DNA of 64,000 bases from Streptomyces atroolivaceus (lineage in GTDB: Bacteria > Actinomycetota > Actinomycetes > Streptomycetales > Streptomycetaceae), in contig NZ_JNXG01000008.1 of the NCBI RefSeq assembly GCF_000717025.1, positions 124,001-188,000 on the forward strand, in the 5' to 3' direction. The notes below the pieces were generated by a model, which saw only the letters and a program-made list of their open reading frames with translations, searched no databases and was not told the origin of the DNA. Made by a program: the position numbers and the translations under genes. Positions 18,017 to 26,135 of the stretch are shown here, piece after piece. Every line of letters begins with the position of its first letter. The first letter of the stretch is position 1.

Positions 18017-18883
18017 ATGGAAACGATCGTCTTCGACATCGGAGAAACCCTCGTCCGCGACGACCGCCACTGGGCCTCGTGGGCCGACTGGCTCGGAGTC
18101 CCGCCGCACACCGTCAGCGCGCTGGTCGGCGCCGCCGTCACGCAGGGCCGCGACTGCGCCGACGCCCTGCGCATCCTGCGGCCCGGCATGGACCCCGGCG
18201 AGGCGTACCACGCCCGTGCGGCGGCCGGACGGGGCGAGCACCTGGACGAGACCGACCTCTACCCCGACGTCCGCCCCGCCCTGGCCGGACTGCGCTCGCT
18301 CGGCTTTCGGGTCGTCGTCGCGGGCGACCGGACGGCACGGGCCGGAGAGCTGCTGCGGGCCATGGACCTGCCGGCCGACCTGGTCGTCACCTCGGAGGAG
18401 TGGGGCGTCACCAAACCGGACCGGGATTTCTTCACCCGCGTACTGGAGGTGTCGGGCGCCTCACCGGAGGCCACCCTGTACGTGGGCGACCACCCCGCCG
18501 ACGACCTCTTCCCGGCGAAGTCCTCCGGACTCCGGGCGGCCCACATCCGCCGCGGCCCGTACGGGCATTGGTGGGCGGACCACCCGGACGTCATCGAGAC
18601 GGCGGACTGGCGCGTCAGCACCCTGACCGAACTTCCGGCGCTGCTCGGCGGAGCCGGGCGGGGGAAGACGCCCGCGGCCCCACGCGAGCAGCATGCCTCT
18701 CGCGAGCAGCACTCCCCACGCGAACAGTCCACCCTCCCCGCGCAGTCCACCCTCCCCGCGCAGTCCACCCTGCCCGAGCGGCCCACCCTGCCCGAGGGGT
18801 CCGAGCGGTCCGAGCGGCCCACCCTGCCCGAGCGGTCCGAGGGGTCCGAGCGGTCCGCCCCTTCCGATCGGTCGCGGGCCTGA
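18017..18883 (+). CDS. HAD-superfamily hydrolase with a repetitive C-terminal tail
   Basis: A 288-residue protein. The first ~215 residues form a HAD-IA hydrolase, probably a phosphatase of unknown substrate: motif I is VFDIGETL (nucleophile Asp, with the usual second Asp replaced by Gly, as in some family members), the lysine motif is TKPDRDFF and the acidic motif is GDHPADDLF. From about residue 220 the sequence turns into hexapeptide repeats ([24 protein letters not shown]) encoded by an 18-bp tandem DNA repeat. The ATG at 18017 directly follows an in-frame GTG; neither has a strong ribosome site. It is divergent from fbiC and convergent with the FadR-type regulator, 4 bases away. Confidence 0.88.
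   Translation: METIVFDIGETLVRDDRHWASWADWLGVPPHTVSALVGAAVTQGRDCADALRILRPGMDPGEAYHARAAAGRGEHLDETDLYPDVRPALAGLRSLGFRVVVAGDRTARAGELLRAMDLPADLVVTSEEWGVTKPDRDFFTRVLEVSGASPEATLYVGDHPADDLFPAKSSGLRAAHIRRGPYGHWWADHPDVIETADWRVSTLTELPALLGGAGRGKTPAAPREQHASREQHSPREQSTLPAQSTLPAQSTLPERPTLPEGSERSERPTLPERSEGSERSAPSDRSRA
18681..18850 (+). repeat. 18-bp tandem repeat (minisatellite) in the HAD gene 3' end
   Basis: From 18681 to 18850 the DNA runs with an 18-bp period. Units at 18725-18742 and 18743-18760 are identical, and those at 18779-18796 and 18815-18832 are identical. The others differ by a few bases. The period keeps the reading frame, giving six-residue repeats. Copy number could vary between strains. 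Confidence 0.9.
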
Positions 18884-18887
18884 GCCG

Positions 18888-19628
18888 CTACTCGTCGTCC
18901 CCTCGCAGCGAGAGACGCAGCCGGTCGCTCGCCAGCCGCATGTGCTCGGCCATCGCCGCGTCGGCCCCCTCCGGGTCCCCCGCCCGGATCGCGTCGAGCA
19001 CGGCCCCGTGCTCGTGCAGCGTCCCGCTGACGGTGCCCTCGATGTCTCCCGCCCGCTCCATCCACACCTGGAGCAGCGCCCTGATGGAGTGCAGGATGTC
19101 GCTGAGCACCGTGTTGCGGGCGATGTTCGCGGTCTCCAGATGGAAGGCGATATCGGCGTCGATGAACGCCTTGACGTCCGTCCCCGCCTCCCGCATCCGC
19201 TCCAGGTGCTTCTCCAGCCGCTCGACGTCCGCCTCCGACGCCCGGTCCGCGGCCAGCCGCGCCGACATGCCCTCCATGAAGGTGCGCACCTCCACCAGGT
19301 CCTGGGTGCGGCGCTGACCGAGCATCAGGCCCCAGTTGATGGCACGCGGCAGGAACTCCGAGGTCCCCTCCCGGACGTACGAGCCCGAGCCCGGCCTGAT
19401 CTCGATGATGCCCAGGACGTCCAGTGCGGAGAGCGCCCCGCGCACGCTGGAGCGCGCGACACCGAGGGCGTCGGCGAGCTGGCGCTCGGCGGGCAGGCGC
19501 GTGCCCGGCTTCAGGTTTCCCTCGGACAGATGATCAAGGAGCCGCTTGGCCACCTCACTGACCGAGGACTCCCGTACGACGGGGCGCAGAAGTGACGTGA
19601 AATCGGGCGCTTCGGGCTGCGTGGACAC
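18888..19628 (-). CDS. FadR-type GntR transcriptional regulator
   Basis: A 246-residue regulator with an N-terminal GntR winged helix (about residues 22-90; LPAERQLADALGVARSSVRGAL and the wing IRPGSGSYV) and a C-terminal all-helical FCD domain that usually binds an organic acid or sugar derivative through a metal site. It is divergent from the sugar operon. The 243-base gap holds a perfect 9+1+9 palindrome with TTGGT/ACCAA half-sites, the kind FadR-like GntR proteins bind. It is therefore the likely repressor of the operon and perhaps of itself. Translation starts at a GTG. Confidence 0.93.
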   Translation of the reverse strand: MSTQPEAPDFTSLLRPVVRESSVSEVAKRLLDHLSEGNLKPGTRLPAERQLADALGVARSSVRGALSALDVLGIIEIRPGSGSYVREGTSEFLPRAINWGLMLGQRRTQDLVEVRTFMEGMSARLAADRASEADVERLEKHLERMREAGTDVKAFIDADIAFHLETANIARNTVLSDILHSIRALLQVWMERAGDIEGTVSGTLHEHGAVLDAIRAGDPEGADAAMAEHMRLASDRLRLSLRGDDE

Positions 19629-19734
19629 GCTGACCAGTACATCAGACGAGGGTGCGGAACCCCGGAGCGGGCGGACGATAACGCGCTCATCGGTCCAGGA
19701 GAAGAGCTCAGGGGAGCGACCTACGTCACTTTGG

Positions 19735-19753
19735 TAAATTGGTGACCAATTTA
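19735..19753. promoter_or_regulatory. Palindromic operator for the divergent FadR-type regulator
   Basis: TAAATTGGTGACCAATTTA is a perfect inverted repeat with 9-bp arms and one central base. It is strikingly AT-rich for this genome and sits midway between the regulator (start 19628) and the MFS gene (start 19872). Confidence 0.8.
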
Positions 19754-19871
19754 GGATCCGAAGCTAGCTTGGAGTTGTTCACCGGCCGGAAACACAACCT
19801 TCCACGGTTCGCCTTCGCCTGCCGGAGTAGACACAGAACCGGACAAAGCGGTCCGCAAGCGAGGAGTCTCC

Positions 19872-21233
19872 ATGGGCGCCACTGCGCATTCAGCGATCGA
19901 GAGATCAGCGATCAAGAAGGTCTCGGTCCGGCTCGTCCCCTTCGTGGCCCTGATGTTCTTCGTGAACTACCTGGACCGGACGGCCGTCTCCTTCGCGGAG
20001 CCCAACGGCATGGGGCAGGACCTCGCGCTCACCGCGGCGCAGTTCGGCTTCGCCTCCGGCGTCTTCTTCATCGGCTACATCATTCTCGAAGTGCCCAGCA
20101 ACATGGCACTGCACAAGTTCGGCGCCCGGCGCTGGCTGGCCAGGATCATGGTGACCTGGGGCGTCGTCGCCCTCCTCTTCACCTGGGTGCAGAACAGCGA
20201 GCAGCTCTACACGCTCCGCTTCCTGCTCGGGGTCGCCGAGGCCGGCTTCTTCCCCGGAGCCATCCTCTTCCTCAGCCAGTGGGTGCCCTCCCGGCACCGT
20301 ACGAAGGTCCTCGGCCTCTTCTACCTGGCTCAGCCGCTGACCACCGTCATAGGCGCCCCGCTGGCCGGCTGGTTCATCAACCAGCACGGGCTCTTCGGCC
20401 TCGAGGGCTGGCGCGTGATGTTCCTCGGTGTGGCCGTCCCGGCGATCCTGCTGGGTGTCGTCGCCTGGTTCTACCTGATCGACAAGCCGGCCGACGCGAA
20501 GTGGCTGACCCCCGAGGAACGGGACTGGCTGACCAGGGAGCTCGCCGCCGAGAACACCGGCAAGACCGGTGCGGACGAGAAGACCGGCCACGGCAAGGAG
20601 GCCCTGAAGGCCGCCTTCACCAACAGCCGTGTCTGGACGCTCGCCCTCATCTACTTCGGCTTTATCTACGGCCTGTACGCCCTCGCCTTCTTCCTGCCGA
20701 CGATCATCAACGGCTTCCAGGAACAGTTCGGCACGACGTTCAGCGTGATGGACAAGGCCCTCATCACGGCCATCCCGTATCTCCCGGCCGCGATCGTCCT
20801 CTACTTCTGGTCGCGCCACGCCACCCGGCACGGCGTCCGCACCTGGCACATCGCCGGCCCGGCCGTCGTCGGAGGGATCTCCATCCCCGTCGCCCTCTAC
20901 ATGGGCTCGCCGGCCGCCACGGTCGCCGTCATCACCATCACCGCCTGTGCGATCTTCGCCGCGCTGCCGGTCTTCTGGTCCATCCCCTCGCAGTTCCTGA
21001 CCGGCGCGGCAGCCGCGGCCGGTATCGCCCTGATCAACACCGCGGGCAACGTGGCCGGCTTCGCCGCGGGCTACGTGACCGGCTGGCTGAAGGACTTCAG
21101 CGGTGCCTACTACCTGCCGCTGTTTCTCGTCGGGGCCTTCATGCTCATGTCCGCCGCGCTGATGCTGTGGCTCGCCAACCGGTCCAGGGGCCGGGACGCG
21201 CACCACGGCCGGCCTCTCGCAGAGGTTCGCTGA
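19872..21233 (+). CDS. MFS transporter, anion:cation symporter-like
   Basis: A 453-residue, 12-span major facilitator of the ACS (glucarate/phthalate/allantoate-like) type. The first span ends in NYLDRTAVSFAEP, a signature of that subfamily. The central cytoplasmic loop (about residues 200-240) is long and charged, and the second half starts at VWTLALIYFGFIYGLYAL. It probably imports a hydroxylated acid or polyol-derived substrate for the operon. GAGGAG lies 5 bases upstream of the ATG. It is the first gene of the operon and overlaps the kinase gene by one base (TGATG). Confidence 0.9.
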   Translation: MGATAHSAIERSAIKKVSVRLVPFVALMFFVNYLDRTAVSFAEPNGMGQDLALTAAQFGFASGVFFIGYIILEVPSNMALHKFGARRWLARIMVTWGVVALLFTWVQNSEQLYTLRFLLGVAEAGFFPGAILFLSQWVPSRHRTKVLGLFYLAQPLTTVIGAPLAGWFINQHGLFGLEGWRVMFLGVAVPAILLGVVAWFYLIDKPADAKWLTPEERDWLTRELAAENTGKTGADEKTGHGKEALKAAFTNSRVWTLALIYFGFIYGLYALAFFLPTIINGFQEQFGTTFSVMDKALITAIPYLPAAIVLYFWSRHATRHGVRTWHIAGPAVVGGISIPVALYMGSPAATVAVITITACAIFAALPVFWSIPSQFLTGAAAAAGIALINTAGNVAGFAAGYVTGWLKDFSGAYYLPLFLVGAFMLMSAALMLWLANRSRGRDAHHGRPLAEVR

Positions 21234-22969
21234 TGACCCGCCTGTCCAACGACCCCGCCGCCTTCGCCGACGAGGCGCTCGAAGGCTTCGCCGCCGCCCA
21301 CCCCCGCAGGGTCCGCCAGGTACCCGGCGGAGTGGTCCGGGCCACCCGTACCGCCCCCGGCCAGGTCGCCGTGGTGGTCGGCGGCGGCTCCGGCCACTAC
21401 CCGGCCTTCTCCGGGCTGGTCGGCCAGGGCCTTGCCCACGGCGCGGCGGTCGGCAACGTCTTCGCCTCCCCCTCCGCCCACCAGGTGCGCCAGGTCGCGC
21501 GGGCCGCCGAGACCGGCGGCGGTGTCCTCCTCGCCTACGGCAACTACGCGGGCGACGTCCTGCACTTCGGCCAGGCGGCCGAACGGCTGACCGCCGAGGG
21601 CATCCCCGCCCGCACGCTCGGCGTCACGGACGACATGTCCAGCGCCTCGCCCGACGAGGCCCACAAGCGCCGCGGGGTGGCCGGGGACCTGGTCGTCTTC
21701 AAGACGGCAGCGGCGGCGGCCGAGGCCGGGCAGCCGCTGGACGAGGTGACCAGGATCGCCGAGCTGGCGAACGCCCGTACCCGCTCCTTCGGTGTCGCGT
21801 TCTCCGGCTGCACGCTGCCGGGCGCCGACCACCCGCTCTTCACCGTCCCCGAGGGCCGCATGGCCGTGGGCCTCGGGATCCACGGCGAGCCCGGTATGGG
21901 CGAGCGGCCCGTGCCGACCGCCGACGAGGCGGCCGAGCTCCTGGTCTCCACGGTCCTCGGCGAGCTGCCCGAAGGGGTGGACTCGCCGCGCGGGCAGCGG
22001 GCCGCGGTCATCCTCAACGGCCTCGGCTCGGTGAAGTACGAGGAGTTGTTCGTCGTCTACCGCCGCGTCGCCCAGCTCCTCGCCGAAGCCGGCGTCGAAG
22101 CCGTGGACCCCGAGGTCGGCGAACTCGTCACCAGCTTCGACATGGCCGGCGTCTCGCTCACCCTGTGCTGGCTCACCGACGAGCTGGAGCCGCTGTGGAC
22201 GGCCCCGGCGGACGCACCCGCCTACCGCAAGGGCACCGTCGAGGCCGCGGACCTGTTCGTCCCGGACCCGTCGGCGGAGGCGGCCGAGGACACCGTCCCG
22301 CCCGCCACCGACGTCTCCCGCGAGGCCGCCCGCACGGTCCTCGCCGCGCTGCGCGTCCTCAAGGACACCGTCGACGTCCACGCCGGGGAGCTCGGCCGGA
22401 TCGACGCGGTCGCCGGTGACGGCGACCACGGCATCGGCATGCAGCGCGGCTCCACCGGGGCGTACGAGGCGGCAGCCCGCGCCGAAGCGCTCGGCGCCGG
22501 TGCAGAAACGCTTCTGCACCGGGCCGCCGACGCCTGGGCGGACCGGGCCGGCGGCACCTCCGGTGCCCTGTGGGGCGTCATGCTCCGGGCCGTCGGCACC
22601 GCGCTCGGCGACACCGAGCGGCCCACGGCCCCCGTGGTCGCCACCGGAGTCGCCCGGGCCGCGGCGGGCGTGATGGAGCTGGGGAAGGCGGAGGTCGGCG
22701 ACAAGACCATGGTCGACGTCCTCGTCCCCTTCTCCTACGCGCTCACGGCCGCCACCGACGCGGGACAGCCCCTGGCCACCGCCTGGGACACGGCCGCGCA
22801 CTCCGCGTCCGCCGCAGCCGAGGCCACGGCGGACCTGCTGCCCCGGATGGGCCGCGCCCGCCCGCACGCCGAGAAGAGCCTCGGCACCCCGGACGCCGGA
22901 GCCCACTCGCTCGCCCTGATCGTCCGTGCCGTGCACGGAGTGTTCGTACCCACCCTGGAGAACCACTGA
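21233..22969 (+). CDS. Dihydroxyacetone/tetrulose kinase, DhaK-DhaL fusion
   Basis: A 578-residue ATP-dependent ketose kinase. The DhaK half (about 1-335) binds the ketose covalently through a histidine; His217 in GLGIHGEPG aligns with the known hemiaminal His. The DhaL half (about 360-578) carries the ADP/Mg motif AGDGDHG and a second conserved stretch GGTSGALWG. Relatives phosphorylate dihydroxyacetone or four-carbon ketoses such as erythrulose. The neighbouring RpiB-like and TPI-like genes favour a tetrulose, as in the described erythrulose-phosphate pathways of mycobacteria; that assignment is inference. It is translationally coupled on both sides by TGATG overlaps. Confidence 0.92.
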   Translation: MTRLSNDPAAFADEALEGFAAAHPRRVRQVPGGVVRATRTAPGQVAVVVGGGSGHYPAFSGLVGQGLAHGAAVGNVFASPSAHQVRQVARAAETGGGVLLAYGNYAGDVLHFGQAAERLTAEGIPARTLGVTDDMSSASPDEAHKRRGVAGDLVVFKTAAAAAEAGQPLDEVTRIAELANARTRSFGVAFSGCTLPGADHPLFTVPEGRMAVGLGIHGEPGMGERPVPTADEAAELLVSTVLGELPEGVDSPRGQRAAVILNGLGSVKYEELFVVYRRVAQLLAEAGVEAVDPEVGELVTSFDMAGVSLTLCWLTDELEPLWTAPADAPAYRKGTVEAADLFVPDPSAEAAEDTVPPATDVSREAARTVLAALRVLKDTVDVHAGELGRIDAVAGDGDHGIGMQRGSTGAYEAAARAEALGAGAETLLHRAADAWADRAGGTSGALWGVMLRAVGTALGDTERPTAPVVATGVARAAAGVMELGKAEVGDKTMVDVLVPFSYALTAATDAGQPLATAWDTAAHSASAAAEATADLLPRMGRARPHAEKSLGTPDAGAHSLALIVRAVHGVFVPTLENH

Positions 22970-23460
22970 TGTCCGAGAAGCTCCGCATCGTCGTCGGCTC
23001 CGACGACGCCGGCCACACCTACAAGGAAGCCCTCAGGAAGGACCTGGAGGCCAGCGGCCTCGTCGCCACCGTCACCGACGTGGGGGTCGACGCGGACGGG
23101 CACACCGCCTACCCGAAGGTCGCCATCGCCGCCGCCGAGATGGTCGCCCGCGGCGAGGCCGACCGTGCCCTGCTGGTCTGCGGCACGGGTCTCGGGGTGG
23201 CGATCGCGGCCAACAAGGTCAAGGGGATCAGGGCCGTCACCGCCCACGACTCCTTCTCCGTGGAGCGCGCCGTCCTCTCCAACAACGCCCAGGTCCTCAC
23301 CTTCGGCCAGCGCGTCGTGGGCATCGAGCTGGCACGCCGGCTCGCCGCCGAGTGGCTGACGTACCGCTTCGACGAGGCGTCGGCGTCCGCCGCCAAGGTC
23401 GCGCTGATGGACGACTACGAGAACAAGGACGACGAGACCCAGCAGGAAGCCGCAGCCTGA
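22969..23460 (+). CDS. RpiB/LacAB-family sugar-phosphate isomerase
   Basis: A 163-residue aldose-ketose isomerase of the RpiB fold. It has the N-terminal VVGSDDAGH phosphate/proton-transfer motif, the catalytic Cys71 in [14 protein letters not shown], and VTAHD with a His. RpiB proper interconverts ribose-5- and ribulose-5-phosphate, but relatives in polyol operons (EryI type) convert erythrulose-4-phosphate to erythrose-4-phosphate. Clustering with a ketose kinase and a TPI-like enzyme supports the latter role; this is inference. The C-terminus ends in a Gln/Glu-rich tail. Start and stop overlap both neighbours by one base. Confidence 0.92.
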   Translation: MSEKLRIVVGSDDAGHTYKEALRKDLEASGLVATVTDVGVDADGHTAYPKVAIAAAEMVARGEADRALLVCGTGLGVAIAANKVKGIRAVTAHDSFSVERAVLSNNAQVLTFGQRVVGIELARRLAAEWLTYRFDEASASAAKVALMDDYENKDDETQQEAAA

Positions 23461-24263
23461 TGTCCGCGCAGAACCCCCGGGGGCCCCAGGTCACGATCGG
23501 GGTGAGCCTGAAGATGTACTTCGGCCACCACGAGACCCTCAACTGGGCCCGCAGCATCGCCTCCCTGGCAGCCCGGCACCCGGCCGTCACCGGCGGCACG
23601 GCCGAGCTGTTCGTGCTGCCCGCCTTCCCCGCGCTCGTCCCGGTCACCGGCATCCTCGCCGGTACGGAGGTGCGGACCGGCGCGCAGGACCTGGCGGCCG
23701 AGGACTCCGGTCCGTACACCGGCGAGGTCAGCGGCGCCCACCTGCACGAGATCGGCGCCCGCTACGCCGAGGTCGGCCACGCCGAGCGCCGCCGGCTCTT
23801 CGGCGAGGGCGACACGGTCGTCGCCGCCAAGACGGCCGCCGCCCTGCGCAACGGACTGACCCCGGTGCTCTGCGTCGGCGAGCTCGGCCAGGTGGCCCCC
23901 GCCGAGGCGGCCGCCCGCACGGTCGCCGAGGCGGAACGCGTCCTGGCCACGGCGGCCCATGAGGGCCCCCTCGGCCCGGTCGTCCTCGCGTACGAACCGC
24001 AGTGGGCCATCGGCGCCCCCCGGCCCGCCTCCCCGGAGCACATCCGTACGGTCTGCGAGGCCCTCACGGCCTGGCTCACCACGCAGCCGCCCCTGGCCGG
24101 CAGCCGCGTGATCTACGGCGGCAGCGCGGGCCCCGGGCTCCTGACCGAGCTGGGCACAGGCGTCGACGGACTGTTCCTCGGCCGCTTCGCCCACGACCCG
24201 GCAGCGGTGGAACGCATCCTCGACGAGACCCTGGAAGGAGCCCGACCGTGTCCTACGGCCTGA
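23460..24263 (+). CDS. Triose-phosphate-isomerase-like enzyme (EryH/LerI type)
   Basis: A 267-residue TIM-barrel isomerase related to triose-phosphate isomerase. The catalytic residues are kept: Lys18 in GVSLKMYF, His107 in GHAERR (GHSERR in glycolytic TPI) and Glu179 in AYEPQWAIG, plus the phosphate loop IYGGSAGPG. The changed SLKMY and GHAERR motifs and the operon context argue against the housekeeping TPI. Related enzymes in erythritol and L-threitol operons interconvert erythrulose-1-phosphate and erythrulose-4-phosphate. It follows the RpiB-like gene with a TGATG overlap and overlaps the next gene by 16 bases. Confidence 0.9.
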   Translation: MSAQNPRGPQVTIGVSLKMYFGHHETLNWARSIASLAARHPAVTGGTAELFVLPAFPALVPVTGILAGTEVRTGAQDLAAEDSGPYTGEVSGAHLHEIGARYAEVGHAERRRLFGEGDTVVAAKTAAALRNGLTPVLCVGELGQVAPAEAAARTVAEAERVLATAAHEGPLGPVVLAYEPQWAIGAPRPASPEHIRTVCEALTAWLTTQPPLAGSRVIYGGSAGPGLLTELGTGVDGLFLGRFAHDPAAVERILDETLEGARPCPTA

Positions 24264-25045
24264 GCACCTACGCCTTCTTCTGGCGCATCTCGGCCAGGGC
24301 CCCGCGCCCCCTCACCCTCGACGAGATGCTCGCCCACACCCGGGAGACGGGCGGCGACGTCTTCCAGATCTGCGACTACCCGCTGATCGAGACGTACGAC
24401 GACGGGCAGCTCGACGCCCTGCGCGCGACCGCGGCCGACCACGGCATCACGCTGGAGCTGGGCACCAGGGGCGTGGGGACGGAGCACCTCGCCACCTACC
24501 TCCGCATCGCACGGCGGCTGGGCGTCACCCTGGTCCGCTCGATGCTGAACACCGCCGGCCACCGGCCGGCCGTCGCGGAGGCCACCGCCCTCCTGCGCGA
24601 AACCGTCCCCGCATACGCGGCGGCAGGCGTCACGCTCGGTCTGGAGACCTACGAACAGGTCTCCACCGACGACCTGTTGTCCGTCGTACGCGGTGTGGAC
24701 AGCCCGCACCTCGGCGTCGTCCTCGACCCGGGCAACAGCGTCGCCCGGCTGGAGCGCCCGGCCGACGTCGTCGAGGCCACCGCCCCCTACGTGGTGAACA
24801 TCCACGTCAAGGACTTCTCGTTCTCCCGCCGTGACGGCTGGGTCGGCTTCACCTTCGCCGGCTGCCTTCTCGGCGAAGGCCTCCTCGACTACGACGACAT
24901 GATCCGCAAGGTCGGTCCCGACGAGCGTGGCATCAACCAGATCGTGGAGCACTGGCTCCCCTGGCAGGGCGATTTCGGGGAAACCGCCCGCCTGGAGGAC
25001 CAGTGGACCCGGCACAGCATCAACACCCTTCTGAGGAGCAAGTAA
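24248..25045 (+). CDS. Sugar-phosphate isomerase/epimerase-like TIM-barrel protein
   Basis: A 265-residue AP-endonuclease-2/xylose-isomerase-fold protein. Likely metal ligands are Glu in GLETYEQ, Asp in VLDPGNS, His in NIHVKDF and Glu in IVEHW, the pattern of metal-dependent epimerases and isomerases in this fold. Its exact substrate is unknown; in this operon it may epimerise or isomerise the imported sugar or sugar acid before or after phosphorylation. I chose the GTG at 24248 because GGAAGGAG is 7 bases upstream, although it lies inside the preceding gene by 16 bases. It is coupled to the next gene by a TAATG overlap. Confidence 0.88.
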   Translation: MSYGLSTYAFFWRISARAPRPLTLDEMLAHTRETGGDVFQICDYPLIETYDDGQLDALRATAADHGITLELGTRGVGTEHLATYLRIARRLGVTLVRSMLNTAGHRPAVAEATALLRETVPAYAAAGVTLGLETYEQVSTDDLLSVVRGVDSPHLGVVLDPGNSVARLERPADVVEATAPYVVNIHVKDFSFSRRDGWVGFTFAGCLLGEGLLDYDDMIRKVGPDERGINQIVEHWLPWQGDFGETARLEDQWTRHSINTLLRSK

Positions 25046-25902
25046 TGGCCACCGGATCCAAGACCGTCGCCGTCATCGGGGCAGCAGGCAAGATGGGTCG
25101 GCGCGTCTCCGACAACCTGGTCAAGAGCGACTTCCGGGTGCTCTTCAGCGAGGCGTCCCCCAAGGGACAGGAGCTGATCCGCGGCCTCGGCCGCGAGCTG
25201 ACCGAGTCCGCCGACGCCGCCGCCCGGGCCGACGTGGTCATCCTCGCCGTCCCCGACGTCGTCCTCGGCAAGGTCTCCGAGGAGCTGGTGCCGCTGATGA
25301 GGCCGGGCACCGTCGTCCTCACCCTCGACCCCGCCGCCGCCTACGCCGGCCTGCTCTTCTCCCGGGACGACATCCACTACACCTGCGCCCACCCCTGCCA
25401 CCCGTCCGTCTTCCTGGAGCGCACCACCAAGGAGGAGTGGCAGGACACCTTCGGCGGCATCGCCGCTCCGCAGGAGGTCGTCGCGGCGTACGAGGGCGGC
25501 GACGCCGCCAAGCAGGAGCTGGCCGAGTCGGTCATCCGCGTGATGTACGCGCCCGTGATCGACGTCCACTGGGTCACGGTCAAGCAGCTCGCGGTCCTGG
25601 AGCCGACCCTCGTCGAGACGATCGCCTGCATGGTGGGCGCCCTGCTGACCGAGGCCCTCCACGAGACCGTCCACACCGTGGGCGTCCCGGAGAAGGCGGC
25701 GCGCGCCATGCTGCTCGGCCACACGCAGGTCGCGCTGGCCAACACCCTCAAGGGCTCGAACCCGTTCTCCGACGCGTGCCTGATCGCGATGGACTACGGG
25801 CGCGAGTCGATCGTCCGCGACGACTGGAAGAACGTCTTCGAGGACGACGAGCTCGACAAGGTCATCACACGGATGCTCAAGATCAAGGAGATCAGGCGCT
25901 GA
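25045..25902 (+). CDS. NAD(P)-binding dehydrogenase with phosphogluconate-dehydrogenase-type C-terminal domain
   Basis: A 285-residue two-domain protein. It has an N-terminal Rossmann fold (VAVIGAAGKMGRRVSDNLVKS) and a C-terminal helical domain of the phosphogluconate dehydrogenase C-terminal type (PGDH_C), beginning about residue 115 after CAHPCHPSVFLE. The reaction is probably NAD(P)-dependent oxidation of a hydroxy-acid or polyol, possibly the entry step of this operon; the substrate is not known. GAGGAG lies upstream, and the ATG overlaps the previous stop. It is the last gene of the operon and is followed by a strong terminator. Confidence 0.88.
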   Translation: MATGSKTVAVIGAAGKMGRRVSDNLVKSDFRVLFSEASPKGQELIRGLGRELTESADAAARADVVILAVPDVVLGKVSEELVPLMRPGTVVLTLDPAAAYAGLLFSRDDIHYTCAHPCHPSVFLERTTKEEWQDTFGGIAAPQEVVAAYEGGDAAKQELAESVIRVMYAPVIDVHWVTVKQLAVLEPTLVETIACMVGALLTEALHETVHTVGVPEKAARAMLLGHTQVALANTLKGSNPFSDACLIAMDYGRESIVRDDWKNVFEDDELDKVITRMLKIKEIRR

Positions 25903-25948
25903 CCCGGTCCTGACCACCGGTACACCGCTCGGTACTCCCGCGAAACGG

Positions 25949-25981
25949 GCCGGGCCCTCCATCAGGGGTGGAGGGCCCGGC
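25949..25981 (+). terminator. Terminator of the sugar operon
   Basis: GCCGGGCCCTCCA (25949-25961) pairs perfectly with 25969-25981 around a 7-base loop and is followed by CTCTTCG, 46 bases after the last operon stop. Confidence 0.85.
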
Positions 25982-26077
25982 TCTTCGCGTGACCGCCCGC
26001 GCGGTCAGCGCTCCCGCCGGCCACGACGACCGGCGGACCACCGGCCACCGCGCCGGAACACCCCACCGCCGTACGAC

Positions 26078-26115
26078 GTGAACGCCCGCCCGGCGGTCGC
26101 CGGGCGGGCGTTCAC
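26078..26115 (-). terminator. Terminator of the penicillin-binding protein gene
   Basis: A perfect 17-bp stem (GTGAACGCCCGCCCGGC at 26078-26094 with 26099-26115) closed by a GGTC tetraloop starts 20 bases past the minus-strand stop. Together with the hairpin at 25949 it separates two convergent units. Confidence 0.85.
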
Positions 26116-26135
26116 GGAAGACGGAAGAGGGAGGT

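Noticed and set aside
18681..18850. CRISPR-like repeat array
   Set aside because: Repeats are 18 bp, directly adjacent without spacers, and in coding frame; no cas genes are present.
23460..24263. Housekeeping glycolytic triose-phosphate isomerase
   Set aside because: Altered signature motifs, a sugar-operon location and absence of gap/pgk neighbours point to a specialised tetrulose-phosphate isomerase.
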